Below are positions 1 through 13,135 of a DNA stretch of 64,000 bases, in pieces; position 1 is the stretch's first letter; every line of letters starts with the position of its first letter. The translations under genes and the position numbers were made by a program. Location: the NCBI GenBank assembly GCA_024305405.1, contig JAKNDB010000087.1, positions 5,148,501 through 5,212,500 on the forward strand. The letters run 5' to 3'. The notes under the pieces were generated by a model. It made no database searches and was not told the origin of the DNA. It saw only the letters and a program-made list of their open reading frames with translations. The stretch comes from Dirofilaria immitis. Lineage: Eukaryota; Nematoda; Chromadorea; Rhabditida; Onchocercidae.

Positions 1-954
1 AACAATATTTCTTTTAACTTTCAAAAACTGAAAATTACCCATACGACCAAAACGTCTTTTATGGGAATAGTATTTTAAGTGATTTTAAAAAGTGTTATTG
101 ATTTAAAGATCTTTTAAATTTAGTCACAACAGCTTAATACAATGACACGATAATGTTTCTCAGAAATATTGCACATCAGTTTAATGGAAAAATTTTATAT
201 TTCGATTTGGCTTTGTTTATTTTTTTCAAGATCATCAATTCCCTCAAAGGTTGAAAAGTAATTGAAATAATTTGATAAAGTTATGATGCCATATTATTCC
301 GATTTTATCGTTAAATGAAGGAGTATAGTATTTTACAAATAACGAAATTAAATCATTCTCTAGATGATATCTGACAATTGGATCCCATAATCCTCTGAAA
401 TTTCATCAACGATTCAAATTTCGAAGAAAACTTTTACAGGACTTATTCTACTCAAGTAATGCAAGACGACTACTCGAAGGCAATTCTTTCTTAGAATCTT
501 TGCAAACATAATATCTAAAGGTATCATGCGCTCAGTCTTTCTGGTTTCAATTATCCTATTTGCCCTGCGTGTTGGGAATAGAATTGGTTAATTAGAAAAT
601 TTTTTCCAAGTCCTTCTCTTACTTCTATGCCGTAAATATTTCATTTTGGTTTGATTCATAAGTTATATTCCAAATGTTAGTACAATTATTAAGTTCACTT
701 GCTGATTCAATTAATATACGGAGGAGTGTTTTTTTGACATGTTAAGCAAGTCGATTATAAAAGATTCAGTAATATTATTTCGGTGGTAATGTGAAAATTC
801 ATTTCTATAACCAAACATTTCGATGTAAAATGGCAGGTTTAGTTCTCGGCAACGATCTATCAATATTATCATTCTCTCAACGATTCCTATTCGTGATTTA
901 ATTTCTCTGGCTTCTTTTATAAATTAGTCGCTATCGATTCCGAATTAATATGAT
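1..954. other. AT-rich upstream region of the metalloprotease gene
   Basis: No convincing coding exon was seen here. The stretch is AT-rich with scattered stops in all frames. A weak acceptor-like site (TTATAAATTAG, AG at 926-927) lies 27 bases before the first ATG of the downstream gene and could receive a spliced leader or a 5'UTR exon. The promoter is presumably in this interval, but no motif supports a precise position. Confidence 0.5.
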
Positions 955-3900
955 ATGCCAATCAATGATCATACGCGGATATTGGCTCAAATATTGCCGT
1001 TGTTATTTCTCATTCGCAGCAACCACAGCAACTTTTATACTGTTGCGATACCACAGCGTGCTAACGAACCTTGGACAGTAATATTATGCAAATTTGCTGA
1101 TACAACGAAATATGAGCCACAAACACGTGATTGGTACCAGAAATGGATGACCGGATCCGGCGCAGGTATTTTATTTGTTTATGCTTCTATAAAATCGAAG
1201 TGAATTGATATCTGATTTCAGAAGTTTTAAAATCTAATTATTGAAATTAAGTGATGCTGAGAATTTTTCTTCACAGTGTCTTATTCTTGTAATCCGATTG
1301 TTATTCTTCGCCGTCAACCTATCGAATGATCCAATTATTCATTTCCAAATCCTAATATTTTATTTTAATGCTGTAATTGAAGCATAGAAATATTTTATGC
1401 ATTGTACTCAATAAAAATCTCAGATATGGAAAAGTTCCTTACAGGTTCACTTTTTCCAGTAATTCGCTGTCATCAATATATTACTAGCAATTTAACTGAC
1501 AAATGAAATTTATAGTTTATTTATTAATTATTTTATGAAATAGCCAAGATGAAAGTAAATAATTTTCCCATAAAATGAAACGATTGATTTATTTCTGAAA
1601 AATATAATAGGAAACTTGCCATATTTAACACATGTTGTACTTGTTTAAGATAAAGTAGCCAATTTCCATCTTTGTTCCATGAAACGCGTTTTATGATATA
1701 AATACTTTTTCATGCTGGATACTTTGCGTATGATTTTTAGACAACAGCAGCAGATTATAGTGATAATCTCAAATTTCCTCTGTTAAGTTAACTGGTTGGA
1801 CCACGCATTGATAGCTATGTATTTAACAGCATTTTCTTTTCTTAGTTTATTTGAAATTTTCTCGAATATGATCGATAAATTTCTGGCAGTGGATCGGAAA
1901 TAATTCCTAAATGCTTCGAATATAACTTTTCAATGCATGAAACTTTAAACATGCCGTATTTTATTAAAAACTCTACAATTTTATTCTTTTCAGATACGAT
2001 TGCAAAGTATTTTATGGACGTATCAAATGGAATTTATACTATAACAGGTACAAATGTATTAGGATGGATGACACTTCCATGGACAGTAAAACAAGTGAAA
2101 CTAATGGCTTTGATGGATAAAACTCTTCGGAATGATGACAATTTTAACACACTTGTAAGCTCTAATTTTGTATTGTTAGATGAAAAATAAAAATTAAAAT
2201 CAAACAATTAACTCGAGAATAATTCTTTAGTAGTTTTAAGTTTGATTTTCAGTTTTTATCAAAGCCAAGCAATTGTGTATTGAATTTGCCGCACGAAAGA
2301 CTAAATTAAACAAGAAAAAGATAACGATACTGAATACAGAATATGGAGCAATGTATGGCAAGAAAGATGGCGTTCTAATCACACCTCAATTATCCTTCAA
2401 TTCGGTGCTTACACATGAAATGGTACATAGTTTCCATATCGGGCATTCTTATAGCGATCGCGAAATTAACGTAAGTTCTTTTTTTTTTTTGAAGTAATCA
2501 ATTACTAAAGTATGATGCAGTGTCTATGAGTTATGTGCATCATATATTTTTTTAAATAGATTGGATCAAGTCAATCAATAAATCTATCTGCTTTTCCGGC
2601 TATTTCTATATATTCTTAATAACGCAAAAAAAAGCATATACATTCCGAGAATTTATAAATATTTGAGAACTCTCTTGCAATAAATTTGCTATTTGAATCA
2701 AAATAATGAAATAATTGCTTAGATTTTTCCATTCGCACATATGGGTGAATATGATGATCGGTATGATTTGATGAGTACAGCGAATGCTTGGATGTATAAG
2801 TCGAAATATGGATTAAGTGGACCAGGCTTAAATGGACCACACCTTGACTATCTTGGTTGGCTACCTAGTAATCGGATTCTTTATTTTGGAAGGTTTTTTT
2901 CTCTTAAAGTAACCTTAAATGTGCAAAATATTTGACAAAATAATATGCATATGCACACTATGTGACAATATGATTATAAATTATTCATCAAAAATAAATC
3001 TGCTAACAAAATAATTTGGTGAAATTAAAACTAAACAAATTAATAGATAATGCTGTAGAGACGGTAGAAGCAGTTCAATTATACGATTATCATCATTAAG
3101 CATTCCGCATGCATGGTCCAACGACTGGCTTCTGGTGATGGTGCCATATGATAATAACGATCCTTCTAATGTTTTCACCTTGGAATTTCGGACTCCAGTT
3201 AATTATGATTCTGGCATTACACAGGTTTCAGCTAAAATATAAAAAGTCAAAACTCAGAATCGAAATGTTAAATTTCGTTTGCAGTTACAGGCAATATTTG
3301 CAAGCGATTTATTGATATTTACAGGAAGCGGTTTTAATACATAAAATTGATCGAAAAGGGACAAATTATTATTCAACAATTGTTACGCATTGCAAAAATT
3401 ATGATGAGATGATGGTTGGCACTGAATGGGTGCACTTCATTCAACAAGAAACAACCCAATTTTACCCAACCATTAAAATACGTGTAGAAAGGATTGACAA
3501 ACAACAACAAATAGCAATTCTATTAATCAACTCGACATTCAGTCCAGTAAAAAAATTATTTATTTTTATAGTAAAGTATTTTCATAATAATATATGGAAG
3601 GAAGAATGTATATAAATTAATTCTTCTTGAAGAAAATTGTCTAATTATTATAATGAGAAAATTGAAGAGACTATTTTATTTTACATATGAATATGTGTTA
3701 TATCATAAGACGTTTGATTTTTCAATTATATCATTTGATAAATGTTTCAGATATCTTGCAATATTACAGAAATGCAAGATAATTTAAAAAACGATAGAAA
3801 TAAAACAGATTATAGACATTTCAATGAAACAAATATTAAGAAGTCTGATAAAATTTCACGATGTGAACAAAAAAGTATATATTAAAAATTTAATTATGAT

Positions 3901-4566
3901 ACATTTTCACTTTAGCATTTTATAATAAATATTATTTGATTTTCTTAATCAAAACCCCATCTTATTGTTAATATATGAAAAATAATATGGCAAGAATTGA
4001 TTAATTGCCGGAAATTATTGCAATGTGAGATACAATGTGAAATTTACTTGAAAGGCTAAGCTTTTCAGACATTTCAGATTTTTCAAAGATTTGATGACTT
4101 TTGGCATGAATGCTTGCAATGATGGATATATTTGGAGAACGATAGATTCTTATGACTATGTTTGTGTCACAAAAGAAAGGTTATTTTATTGCATATATTT
4201 CGAGAATCCAATCGCAGTTCATTTTTAAATTTAAAAATATATGAAGCAAAAATCGAAGAGAAAATGGAAATTTTCGCTATGCATTTCCTTTTCAGTTAAA
4301 TTCCATATTGCTTTAAGCAATAATTGAAATGCACTTCAGTTCATTTTTTCCGCGAAGTTTTCAGGAAACAACAAATTCAAAATCGGAAAGAAGTCAGAAA
4401 CCGTCATGGTATCTGTCGTGAACCATTAGTATTACGAAAGGCCTTCCCCAATGATAATGCTTGTGTAACACAAAAAGAATTCATGATAACGCAACAGGAA
4501 AATGCAGAATCGTATAAAAATATGAAGCACTATTCATTTTTTAACGGAGAAGAAAGCATTGCATGA
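955..4566 (+). CDS. Secreted metzincin-type metalloprotease (gametolysin/M6-M11-like)
   Basis: Nine exons are readable: 955-1165, 1994-2154, 2253-2470, 2723-2892, 3059-3224, 3325-3546, 3751-3874, about 4069 or 4078-4179, and 4365-4566, giving about 525 residues. The start codon precedes a hydrophobic signal-like segment (ILAQILPLLFLI). Exon 2 has a YFMDVSNG-type block and exon 3 the zinc motif HEMVHSFHIGH near residue 180. Exon 4 has a Met-turn-like DRYDLMS followed by GPHLDYLGW, an order seen in M6/M11 peptidases. Exon 5 ends with EFRTPVNYDSGI. The C-terminus carries two cysteine repeats with CVT cores. Phases agree at most junctions, but exon 2/3 and exon 7/8 each need one extra base beside a T or A run. 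The likely role is extracellular proteolysis; the substrate is unknown. An inactive relative is possible because the usual glycine of the zinc motif is replaced by histidine. Confidence 0.82.
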
Positions 4567-7500
4567 TTACCAGATTTATTCAAATAAAACAAACTGACTG
4601 ATGTAATTCGTTCATCAATACTAACATACTTAATTTCGATTTATAACATTTTCTAATGTTACACTTACTTAAGATTAGTCGCCATTTATAACAAAAATGT
4701 TAAAGTTTAGGTTGAAATGAAATGATTAATACTAATAGTGTTCAAGCAGTTTGATGAAAATGTTAACCTTTAAATGCTAGTTTGGCTTTTTCTTCTTCTT
4801 TAAAAATTTAGAAAAAATGATTTTTGCAACTCAAAACCTAAATGAAAAAAATATAACAGCATATCAAAATCACATCGTAGCATTCATGAAAAGTAATCAG
4901 CAAAACTCATTTCTGATTTATGATCCATATATGACACATAATTCCTTAAATAACATCAATGAAATTGCATTGCGGACTGTTCTTTTCAAATCAATAATCT
5001 CGTTGCTTTTGTAAGCTCTTAGATCCTACATTTTTGATTTTTCTTAGAGCTGTTCTTCAACATAAGAAATTCTTAAACATTCATCATTTTGCCCTTTACG
5101 GTAAAAATAATCGTAATTTTTAAGCAATGATTAATCGTCATAGCAATAATTAGGTTTTATGAGATTGTATTTCGATAGTAGCGAAGTTGCAGTACTCGGG
5201 CAACTTGAAGAATTTCATTTTCTATTCTGTTTCAATGTTATCAATTATACGCATATTGATTTTTACTGTGAATATTACTAAGCATTTCGGCGTTTGAAAT
5301 GGCACAAAAGGGGTTAAAAAGAAATTCGGCATCGACTTTGCGGAGAAATGAAATTACTTAATTTGAGGAATGAATAAGGAAAATGTATTTTCAATATTCT
5401 TTCTGCATATTTCTTCGATTACTTTTATTCTATTACGTGACTGCATTTTGATTTTTTACTATATTTGAAATATATTCGACCATTCGCTTTCTTTTTCCAT
5501 GAAAATTCCTTCTTTTTACTTCTCTTCGATTCTAAAATGAAGATATCGATTTGCTAACATCATAATAAAATACATAAATTTTATTTCCCCAATAATAGTT
5601 TTGAGAAAATTTTATTTCAAAAACATCAACAAACAATGAAGCATTCCATGAATTAACAAATGGTCTTTTAGTGACATTGTCGAAATCATTTTAAATTTTC
5701 TGACAAAATGGCTCATTTTCTCAGTAAAAGTGGTTATGATTATATAACATTCATTCGCGCTTCATTTTCTAAATTGCATATTTCTATAATTACAATATTT
5801 CATCTCTTACTCTTATATATATATGAAGTAAATGATTGTTGATTCTCTTTTATCTTTGTTTTTTTGTTCCAGTTTTTGCAAATCAAACTATCCGAAATCC
5901 TTCAATTTTATTAATAAATTATTCATCATTTATTATTTCATATCAATGCTTTGTTTTCTATCTAAGGCATTTTACAAATCTTTACGATTTGCTTATAAAA
6001 TTGCATGAACGCCAACAATAATTTCAGCAGTCACTTTAGCTACTATATTAATAAGATATATTATCAAACTTCTGATGAATTTTCGGCAGGTTTGTACTTA
6101 ATTCCTCTATTTTTTCAAATCTGATCAGCTATTTTCCTAGAATTGATCTTTTACGCTTTGATATTCAAATTATAATTTGCGTGATGTTTTATCAGACCTG
6201 GATCTCTCATATCACGTTTTGATTTTCGAGAAAATGTCAATTTTATGTGGAATGTTTCTTTCATATTGAAACTAAGGTACATTTTAATCGAATGAAAATT
6301 TTAATCGAATGAAAATTTTAATCGAATGAAAATGTTAACTAACAAAAAAATTAGTTAATTTAGATACCAAATTTATTGCATTTATTTAACACCATATCAG
6401 AAAATTGCTGTTCACCATATGAATTTTGTGTGAAATTTCAGAAATTAAAACCCGTGAAACGCTTTCACTATTATTGGAGCTTCTAAATGACTTGCATTCT
6501 CGACCATTCCTAATTAACTCAGATTTCTTACTTCACTCTACTGTGTAACGATATAAGTCCTTTATCATAACAGTATTTATCTCGCATAACAACAAGAATT
6601 TAATTTTTGAAAAAGGAAAGTCATTTTTGTTGAGAATTGCGATTAGGCAAATAAGCAATTAAGGATCAATCGCTTCGTCAATTCTAGTTCCAGCAGGTAT
6701 TCAGGAAACTCAGACAGACCAGTATAAAACATTTTATATTTATACGAAATATCGAAATGTTGAATTAATAATAATTTTTTCCATAAATTATTGATTTATG
6801 AAGTAACTTATCTTGAAGTCTATTTTCTTATGAGGAAAACAATTAATTTTCGTAGTTAAAATATTTTGGAATACAACTTTTAAAAATCTTCGATTATAGA
6901 TTGTATACCTTCAATTAAAAAATTTATCGTACCTCAATTGAAAAATTCTTATCAGTAATATTTTTTATGAACAAATTTCTTTATTCGACTAACAGATATC
7001 ATTTGTCGATTACTCTCAAACAATAAAATTTGGAATTTGAATGATTTTTCCATGAAAACTATTGAAAGCTGATTGAAGCTTCTAAATGCAAGGGAAAAAA
7101 TTTTTTCCGTTTTTGTGATCTTTTTGGTTTTTGTATCTTAAAATAAATTGAGTAGATTCTTACGAAGTTGAGTAGATTATGATTTCTAAATAAAATTCTT
7201 ATCTTCTTTAATCAATAATGCCACTCGATCTATAAATTTCTTCCTTAAAAAATGCACTATAAGATAAGAATAATCAGCGACCATTTATCCTAGCATATTC
7301 TTCAGCTGGAATATACCTAACGGAACAATCAATAATTACTTCCATTGAATTAAGATGACCTTAAACACAATGGATATCACAAATTAAAAAATTTAATAAT
7401 CGTAGAGGTTTAGATTTTCTAAATTATATAATAATTTTCCCTTAAAATATTAAATAAAACTAAAATTAATGCTGGTAATTCGAAAAATGATAGATGAAAA

Positions 7501-10500
7501 GACATCTGAGAAATCTTTTTTCTCATTTTCTTCATTGGAAATGCTCGAAAGATCTTAGTATCAGATTAGTTAATGAGACGACGAATGATTATTCCTTTGG
7601 TTACTTTCCTCCACTATCGCCTATAGAGTAATGACCTTCACACTATTATTGAAATGGATTATTGTTGAAATGTACTGCTCGAAATATTTCGACAGCTTTC
7701 TCTCAAATATTTTTTAAAAATAATGAAATAATACATTCTTTCTTTGCAGAAAGTAATTATTAAATTAGATTGTTAGTACAAACAATCTTCTAAATATAAA
7801 TTTACCAATATCGTACAATATCTATCAAACTTCACTATTTTGAGTCCTTCAAATAACATTCAAATAATTCGAAAATTTCAGCTAAATATTGGTTAAATGT
7901 GTTTCTAAGTTGACGAAGAAACAAAAATCATTCTATTGAAGTATGTAAGATTAGTTTTTTTCTTCAATAAAATTAGAATTGAAATTTTGTTTACGAACGT
8001 TCAGATTTTTCTAATAAAATAAATTAAAACAATTTTTTACTTGGATTCTTTGAATTTTTCCAAGTTTATTTTATTTTTCAACCAGATAACAAATTTTCAC
8101 AATTTATGAACGAATTTGCAAAGGTTCTTTTATTGCATAAATAGGGTTAATGGCCCATTTTCGTAACTGTCGTTTATTTTAATTTCAAATAAAAACTGGT
8201 ATATTCAATAATCACAATAGAATAGGAATTTTCTCAGTGGAGGCAAAATTTTTGTCGCGAATGAAAATCGCAGATAATCAACGATCGATTTTAGCGGTGT
8301 ATCTCTTTTCTCACATCTTGGCTTTTTAAATCGTATTATGTATAAAGCATATAATTAGATAAAATTTTCCTTTTCTTTTTTTTCTTCCTTTTTTAATAAA
8401 TTACATGATACAAAATTGATAATTACGAATGAAATATTAAGGATGTACAGAAGAGACATTGAATACAAATCAGAAATCAGGTTGCTCAATCAGGATGAAT
8501 ACATTTGAACGGATCTTTTATTGTTAGAAATTGATTATTAGAATAGAATGGAATATCTTAGCTCCAGAAAATTTTTATTTATCATCAAATTTCTCTACTA
8601 CTAAAATGAAAAGTTATATTGAAGTCCAAAGCTGAAGATTTAAAGAAATTTTTCTAATTCAAATAACATGTAAGTTTTAGATTCTTTTGAACTGTTCAAT
8701 TATTAATCGAAAATATTGGCAATTTTATTAAGACATAAAATTAAGTGAAATCAGATTGAAATCGATTTTCTAGAACAGTTATATTCAAGTCTTTATTGAA
8801 TTTTCTCGTCACTATGTGATTCATCGCAGAATAATACTTTAGAAACTTTCTATCTATGCTCCAGAAAAATGCTTGCGGCAGATACAATGCCTGAAAATGG
8901 CTTATTAACAAAGAGTCTAAAAATTGTTTCTTCCGGGAAGTTCATAATATGATGCAGTATGTTTTCAGTCATTTAGATATTATCCGAAGTTTCATTAGCA
9001 TATTTTATAATTTAAACTCTCCATAATTAGAAAAAATGATGATGAGAGATTTTTCGGATTGTAATGTAATATAATTGAAATGTATGAAATCGAATTATAT
9101 TTACCAAGGAGAAATTTCTTATTTGTATTTTCCACCCGCTGATTTGACAAAGGGAGAGTTTTAGAATTTTCTGTATTTTCTGCATTTCCAATTTTCATCT
9201 TTTTTAAGACATATATATATATTTTTTCAAAATGTGTAACAAAAATTGATCATATTAAAATGACTTATCACAACCTTTTCGATTAATACTTCCACGAAAT
9301 TATTTTTAAAAATTTCTTTTACTAAGTTTTAGTCGCCACAATTGACATTTAAAATATTAAGCAACATAGTATATAATTTTCAATTCTACTATAAGTTGCA
9401 CTGTAATACAACTGAGTACTCAGTGACTTTTTAGAAAGATGATTAATTTTCGAAATTTAGTTATCTCTATTGATTAATTTTCTCAGTATGGCAATATATA
9501 AGAAGGAACTAAATGACAGCAGCAATCATTCGTCATCGAAGTTGCTGTCCTTGTTTCTTTTTATTTTCAGATCGGCCATGAACGATTATTCCGCCATGTG
9601 TTGCATAGTTACCTGATCAATTGATCATTATCATTTTAAAGCTTACCGATTTGAAATATCCCTTTTCATTCCAAAAATTATTTTTAAATGCAGATAAGTT
9701 GTGGAGAGTAAATTGATCCACCATAGATTTAAAATTGATATCCCTTGAAGTATCATAAAACTTTGTTAATTCGTCGTTTTCTAAGAAATATATATTTTTC
9801 TAAAGAATTTAATTTACACGATTTTTATGGGATTTTCCGTGATTAGCTTATATCTAATTGTCATATTCATTCGATTTTAAGAAACAAATTTCTGAATTCA
9901 GTTCTGGTCTTAGGAGTTCATTCTTCATCTTGCAAAAAAAAGGAAAATTTTCAGCTTCAAGCTCTACTGTATCGGAAATTTTCCAAGAACACGACTGATT
10001 TCAAATCAACGTTTTTTAAAATTTTTCGTTTTTGATTCAAATTAGAATTTGAACCAGGATTTGATTTGAAATTGAATTACTTCCCAGATTATTTGGATTT
10101 TTCTATTAAGTTATTTCATTTATTTATTTTTGTTGCAACAGTTTTATCAATACTTTCGTCGTTGTGCATCCCTTTTGATTAAAAAATAGCTAAGTAACAC
10201 AAACAGAACAACGAATAACTTTACTTCCCATTCTTATTACTTCGCACTGCAATTTTGGAGAGAAAGAAGTTATTTGATCTGTTAAGTTTTCTTCAGTTGT
10301 CGTCAGCGTCATCTATTTTTAAAATCCAAGATACACAATTTATCTGTATTCCTGACGGTATGTATGGTAAATCTAAATCTGTCCTTTTTCTGTCTTTGTC
10401 TTCCTAAATTTTCTTCTCAGTGAATCCAATTTATTTTCACTCCCGCCTACTTAACGATTACTGCTAATAATTCGATCACTTTTTATTCTATTTTTTCTGA

Positions 10501-10625
10501 AAATTGCCAAGCGCATTCTATTTGTTAGAGAAGCTTTCTGTTGATCATATCAAATGTATCAGCAACATGTTGCTTCCAATATCTCCAAAAACTTGTAAAT
10601 AAATACTGTGAAGTTTTCGATCTCA
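4567..10625. other. AT-rich intergenic region, no gene recognised
   Basis: About 6 kb with many stops in every frame. Short open stretches (for example 4817-5014, 5836-6021 and 8995-9198 minus) have AT-driven composition rich in Ile, Phe, Lys and Asn and lack paired splice sites or family motifs. The only ordered element noticed is the 17-bp tandem repeat at 6281-6333. Confidence 0.5.
6281..6333. repeat. Three exact tandem copies of a 17-bp unit
   Basis: The unit ATTTTAATCGAATGAAA occurs three times head to tail (6281-6297, 6298-6314, 6315-6331), followed by the start of a fourth copy. It is a minisatellite-like array in non-coding DNA. No function is implied, but copy number may vary between individuals. 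Confidence 0.9.
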
Positions 10626-11174
10626 CAATTCATTGCTGAAATTTATTCCTTTCGTTGATTGATACAGTTGATCCGTCTCGCAGCCGAAAGGGACATCGCA
10701 TTCGGTCACTGGATTTCACTGCAACAAATTTGAAATCGATTCATTCACTTTAGTACTATGGTAGCCTGGTCAGTGGAAGAGTCCCATTGTTGTGTGGTCG
10801 TTCACATTTCCGGCGTTGTCAACGTAGAAGATAATTGGATATGTTGTCAAGGTGCGGACTTTATTGTCTCCCTATTCTAACATGGAAATAGCCGCATCAA
10901 GGACAAAGGGTTATTGATCGGTATTATCACTGTTGCATGTCTTAAAAATACGAATGACATTAACTTTGTTTCATTTGCTACGAAAAATCGATGAGGTTTC
11001 CATTAATGACAATAGTAAACGGTGATTTGTTGTTGTTGCGTTGTTTATCGGTTCACCACTTGGCATGACAACCTTTTATATTATATCCTCGAAATTCTCA
11101 AACAGATATTCATCGATAGGTGTTGTGTATTCTAAAAGCATATATCGCTCTATATATTTATAAATTACGATAGT
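10626..11174 (-). pseudogene. Possible decayed coding stretch of unknown family
   Basis: Reading the minus strand in one frame from 11174 to 10626 gives 183 codons with only six internal stops and several coding-looking runs, such as MLLEYTTPIDEYLFENFED, VVMPSGEPINNATTTNHR, YPIIFYVDNAGNV and NPVTECDVPFGCETDQ. The interval is also less AT-rich than its flanks. This could be a degenerated gene or mobile-element fragment. The stop count is only modestly below chance for this base composition, so a non-coding origin is a serious alternative. The family was not recognised, and no splice model rescues the frame. Confidence 0.25.
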
Positions 11175-13100
11175 TCAAATTGCGTGATGTTAATTTATCG
11201 GTAGCTGATCAATTTGCGCAATCTTGCTTGTAGAAATCAAATTTGAGTCTCAACTTTAAATTCGTTTGAATTATGTCTGATTTTTTCGAAAGCTTCACTT
11301 TCTGATAATTCTTGTCTCCTCGAAAGTATGAAAAAACTAGTAACTACATCTAAGCACAAATTCTTAAAAATTTTATGATTGCAATGGTGATATGGATTTC
11401 GAATTTATCAAAATTTGAAGTGAGCTGAATTTTGCTCTCTAATTATTTGTATCTCATTCAATTATGTTTCCTCTTTCACTTCTTTAAATAATCCAATGAG
11501 ATGTTTTATCATCAAAATCAACACGCTTTATGATTATCATTGGAACGCATAGAATACCATTACTTAGTGGATTGAATGGTCGATTTCTCCTTAAAAGTAA
11601 AAGAATGTTAAAGGTCGGTCACTTTTCTATTGTCCATTGTTAAGAACTTGATCTTTCGATTCTTCCTAAATAGCAATAGCTTTCTTCTTCTTTTGGCTAA
11701 AGCAACATCATTTTTGGCAAACATCTCTCAATTCTCAAAACTGTATCAAAATGTTAGCTAAGAACTTCTCAGTCGCTATCTCGAATTTTTATCTTCCAGA
11801 AATAAAAGAATTCAAGTATAGAAATAGAATTCATATAACAAACTATTTTGAAGTTAAAAAAATAGAGGCCCTTTTACTTTGTTTTTATTAATTACGACAT
11901 TTTCGAGTTTTTTTGATGTTATTAGTTATGGCACCTTAGTTTTTCGAAATCTTGAGTATCCGATGTCCTTTTAAAAAGGCTTCACTGATCAATAGTTTTA
12001 TATCAAATGAATCGTAATTCCGATAAAATTTGATGACCTTTACTGATTATATGTTGGGGTGGTCAATTCCAATCATCACCATCAAGTCGATGATATCATC
12101 ATTATTCTCGCGTATCGTTCTTGTTCATTTCATTATACAGATTTGGTATAATGATTCTGTGTACAAATTCCTAATATTCGAATATCTGCTAATTGATCAT
12201 TATCGTTGCACTACTGCTCATATGATCAAAGCTTTCTTTGCACTATTTTTTTACTATTTCATCTCGCTCTCCAAAATTTCCGGCAAAATAAATTCATGTA
12301 CGGATATCTATGAAAATTGGATGGTTAGTTTTTGATTATAAAAACATAGGTGCATTCTCATAAAAATTTCTTTGTATCTGATTATTTCAATTATCTCACA
12401 AAAGTTTGAATATTTCCAAAATTGTCATGCTTAATAAATTTCATTAATTCTCGATTATCATAAAACCAAGGAGGCTTTTGGAAATATTTCAATCTGAAGA
12501 ATACAGGAGAACGGAACCATCACTTCATTTCATAAAGTTCTTCATTTTTAATGACTAAAATTATTTTCAAACGAAATAAAAACTACGAGACATATGTGTA
12601 AAATTTATGGAACAAAACGAGTTTCTCTGCTGGCACCTTCTCTTGTCCTTTTTACATTTCTTGAAAAATTTCACATTTGGTACAAATTATTCGATAATTG
12701 CAGAAACAAAATTAAACGTATGCCCTTACTTTATGGCTTGATCTTTCATATTGAAAGATTATCATTTATCGTTTATAATTAACTGGAAACTCACCTTGAT
12801 TTCTAAATGACCAATGATTGGCGTTTTTAGTAATCATCCTTCTGACCTTATCGTCAATTTTTTGAAATGCATTGCACCTATTCGGATATTTTTTAGCATT
12901 ACTTCAGGATAATGTAACGATGAGGAATTCCGCATTCTGCATGCTTATATATTTCCTTCTTTAATGTTAAAATTTTGATGCTGCGAGCGTTTGACACCCA
13001 TTCAGCAACATGAATGGTTAGATTAAATTCGTAAAAATAAGTTATATAAATGAGATTGAAATCAACATGATGATATAAATTATTTTCATTGCTTCTGTAG
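11175..13100. other. AT-rich intergenic region upstream of the four-pass membrane gene
   Basis: No supported gene. Open stretches at 12030-12335 and 12594-12782 (plus) and 12899-13216 (minus) lack splice sites and motifs and have AT-driven composition. The promoter of the gene starting at 13136 should lie here. Confidence 0.45.
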
Positions 13101-13135
13101 ATTTGAAGACCGAAGAGAAATAGCATTATAAAAGA
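13090..13135 (+). promoter_or_regulatory. Candidate trans-splice acceptor and short 5'UTR
   Basis: The pyrimidine-rich sequence TTGCTTCTGTAG ends at 13100, 35 bases before the ATG at 13136. Nematode spliced-leader acceptors usually sit this close to the start codon, so this is a candidate SL addition site. Ordinary cis-splicing of a 5'UTR exon is the alternative. Confidence 0.4.

Noticed and set aside
12030..12335. 101-codon plus-strand open frame with hydrophobic stretches
   Set aside because: Composition is what random AT-rich DNA gives, and no neighbouring exon or acceptor supports it.
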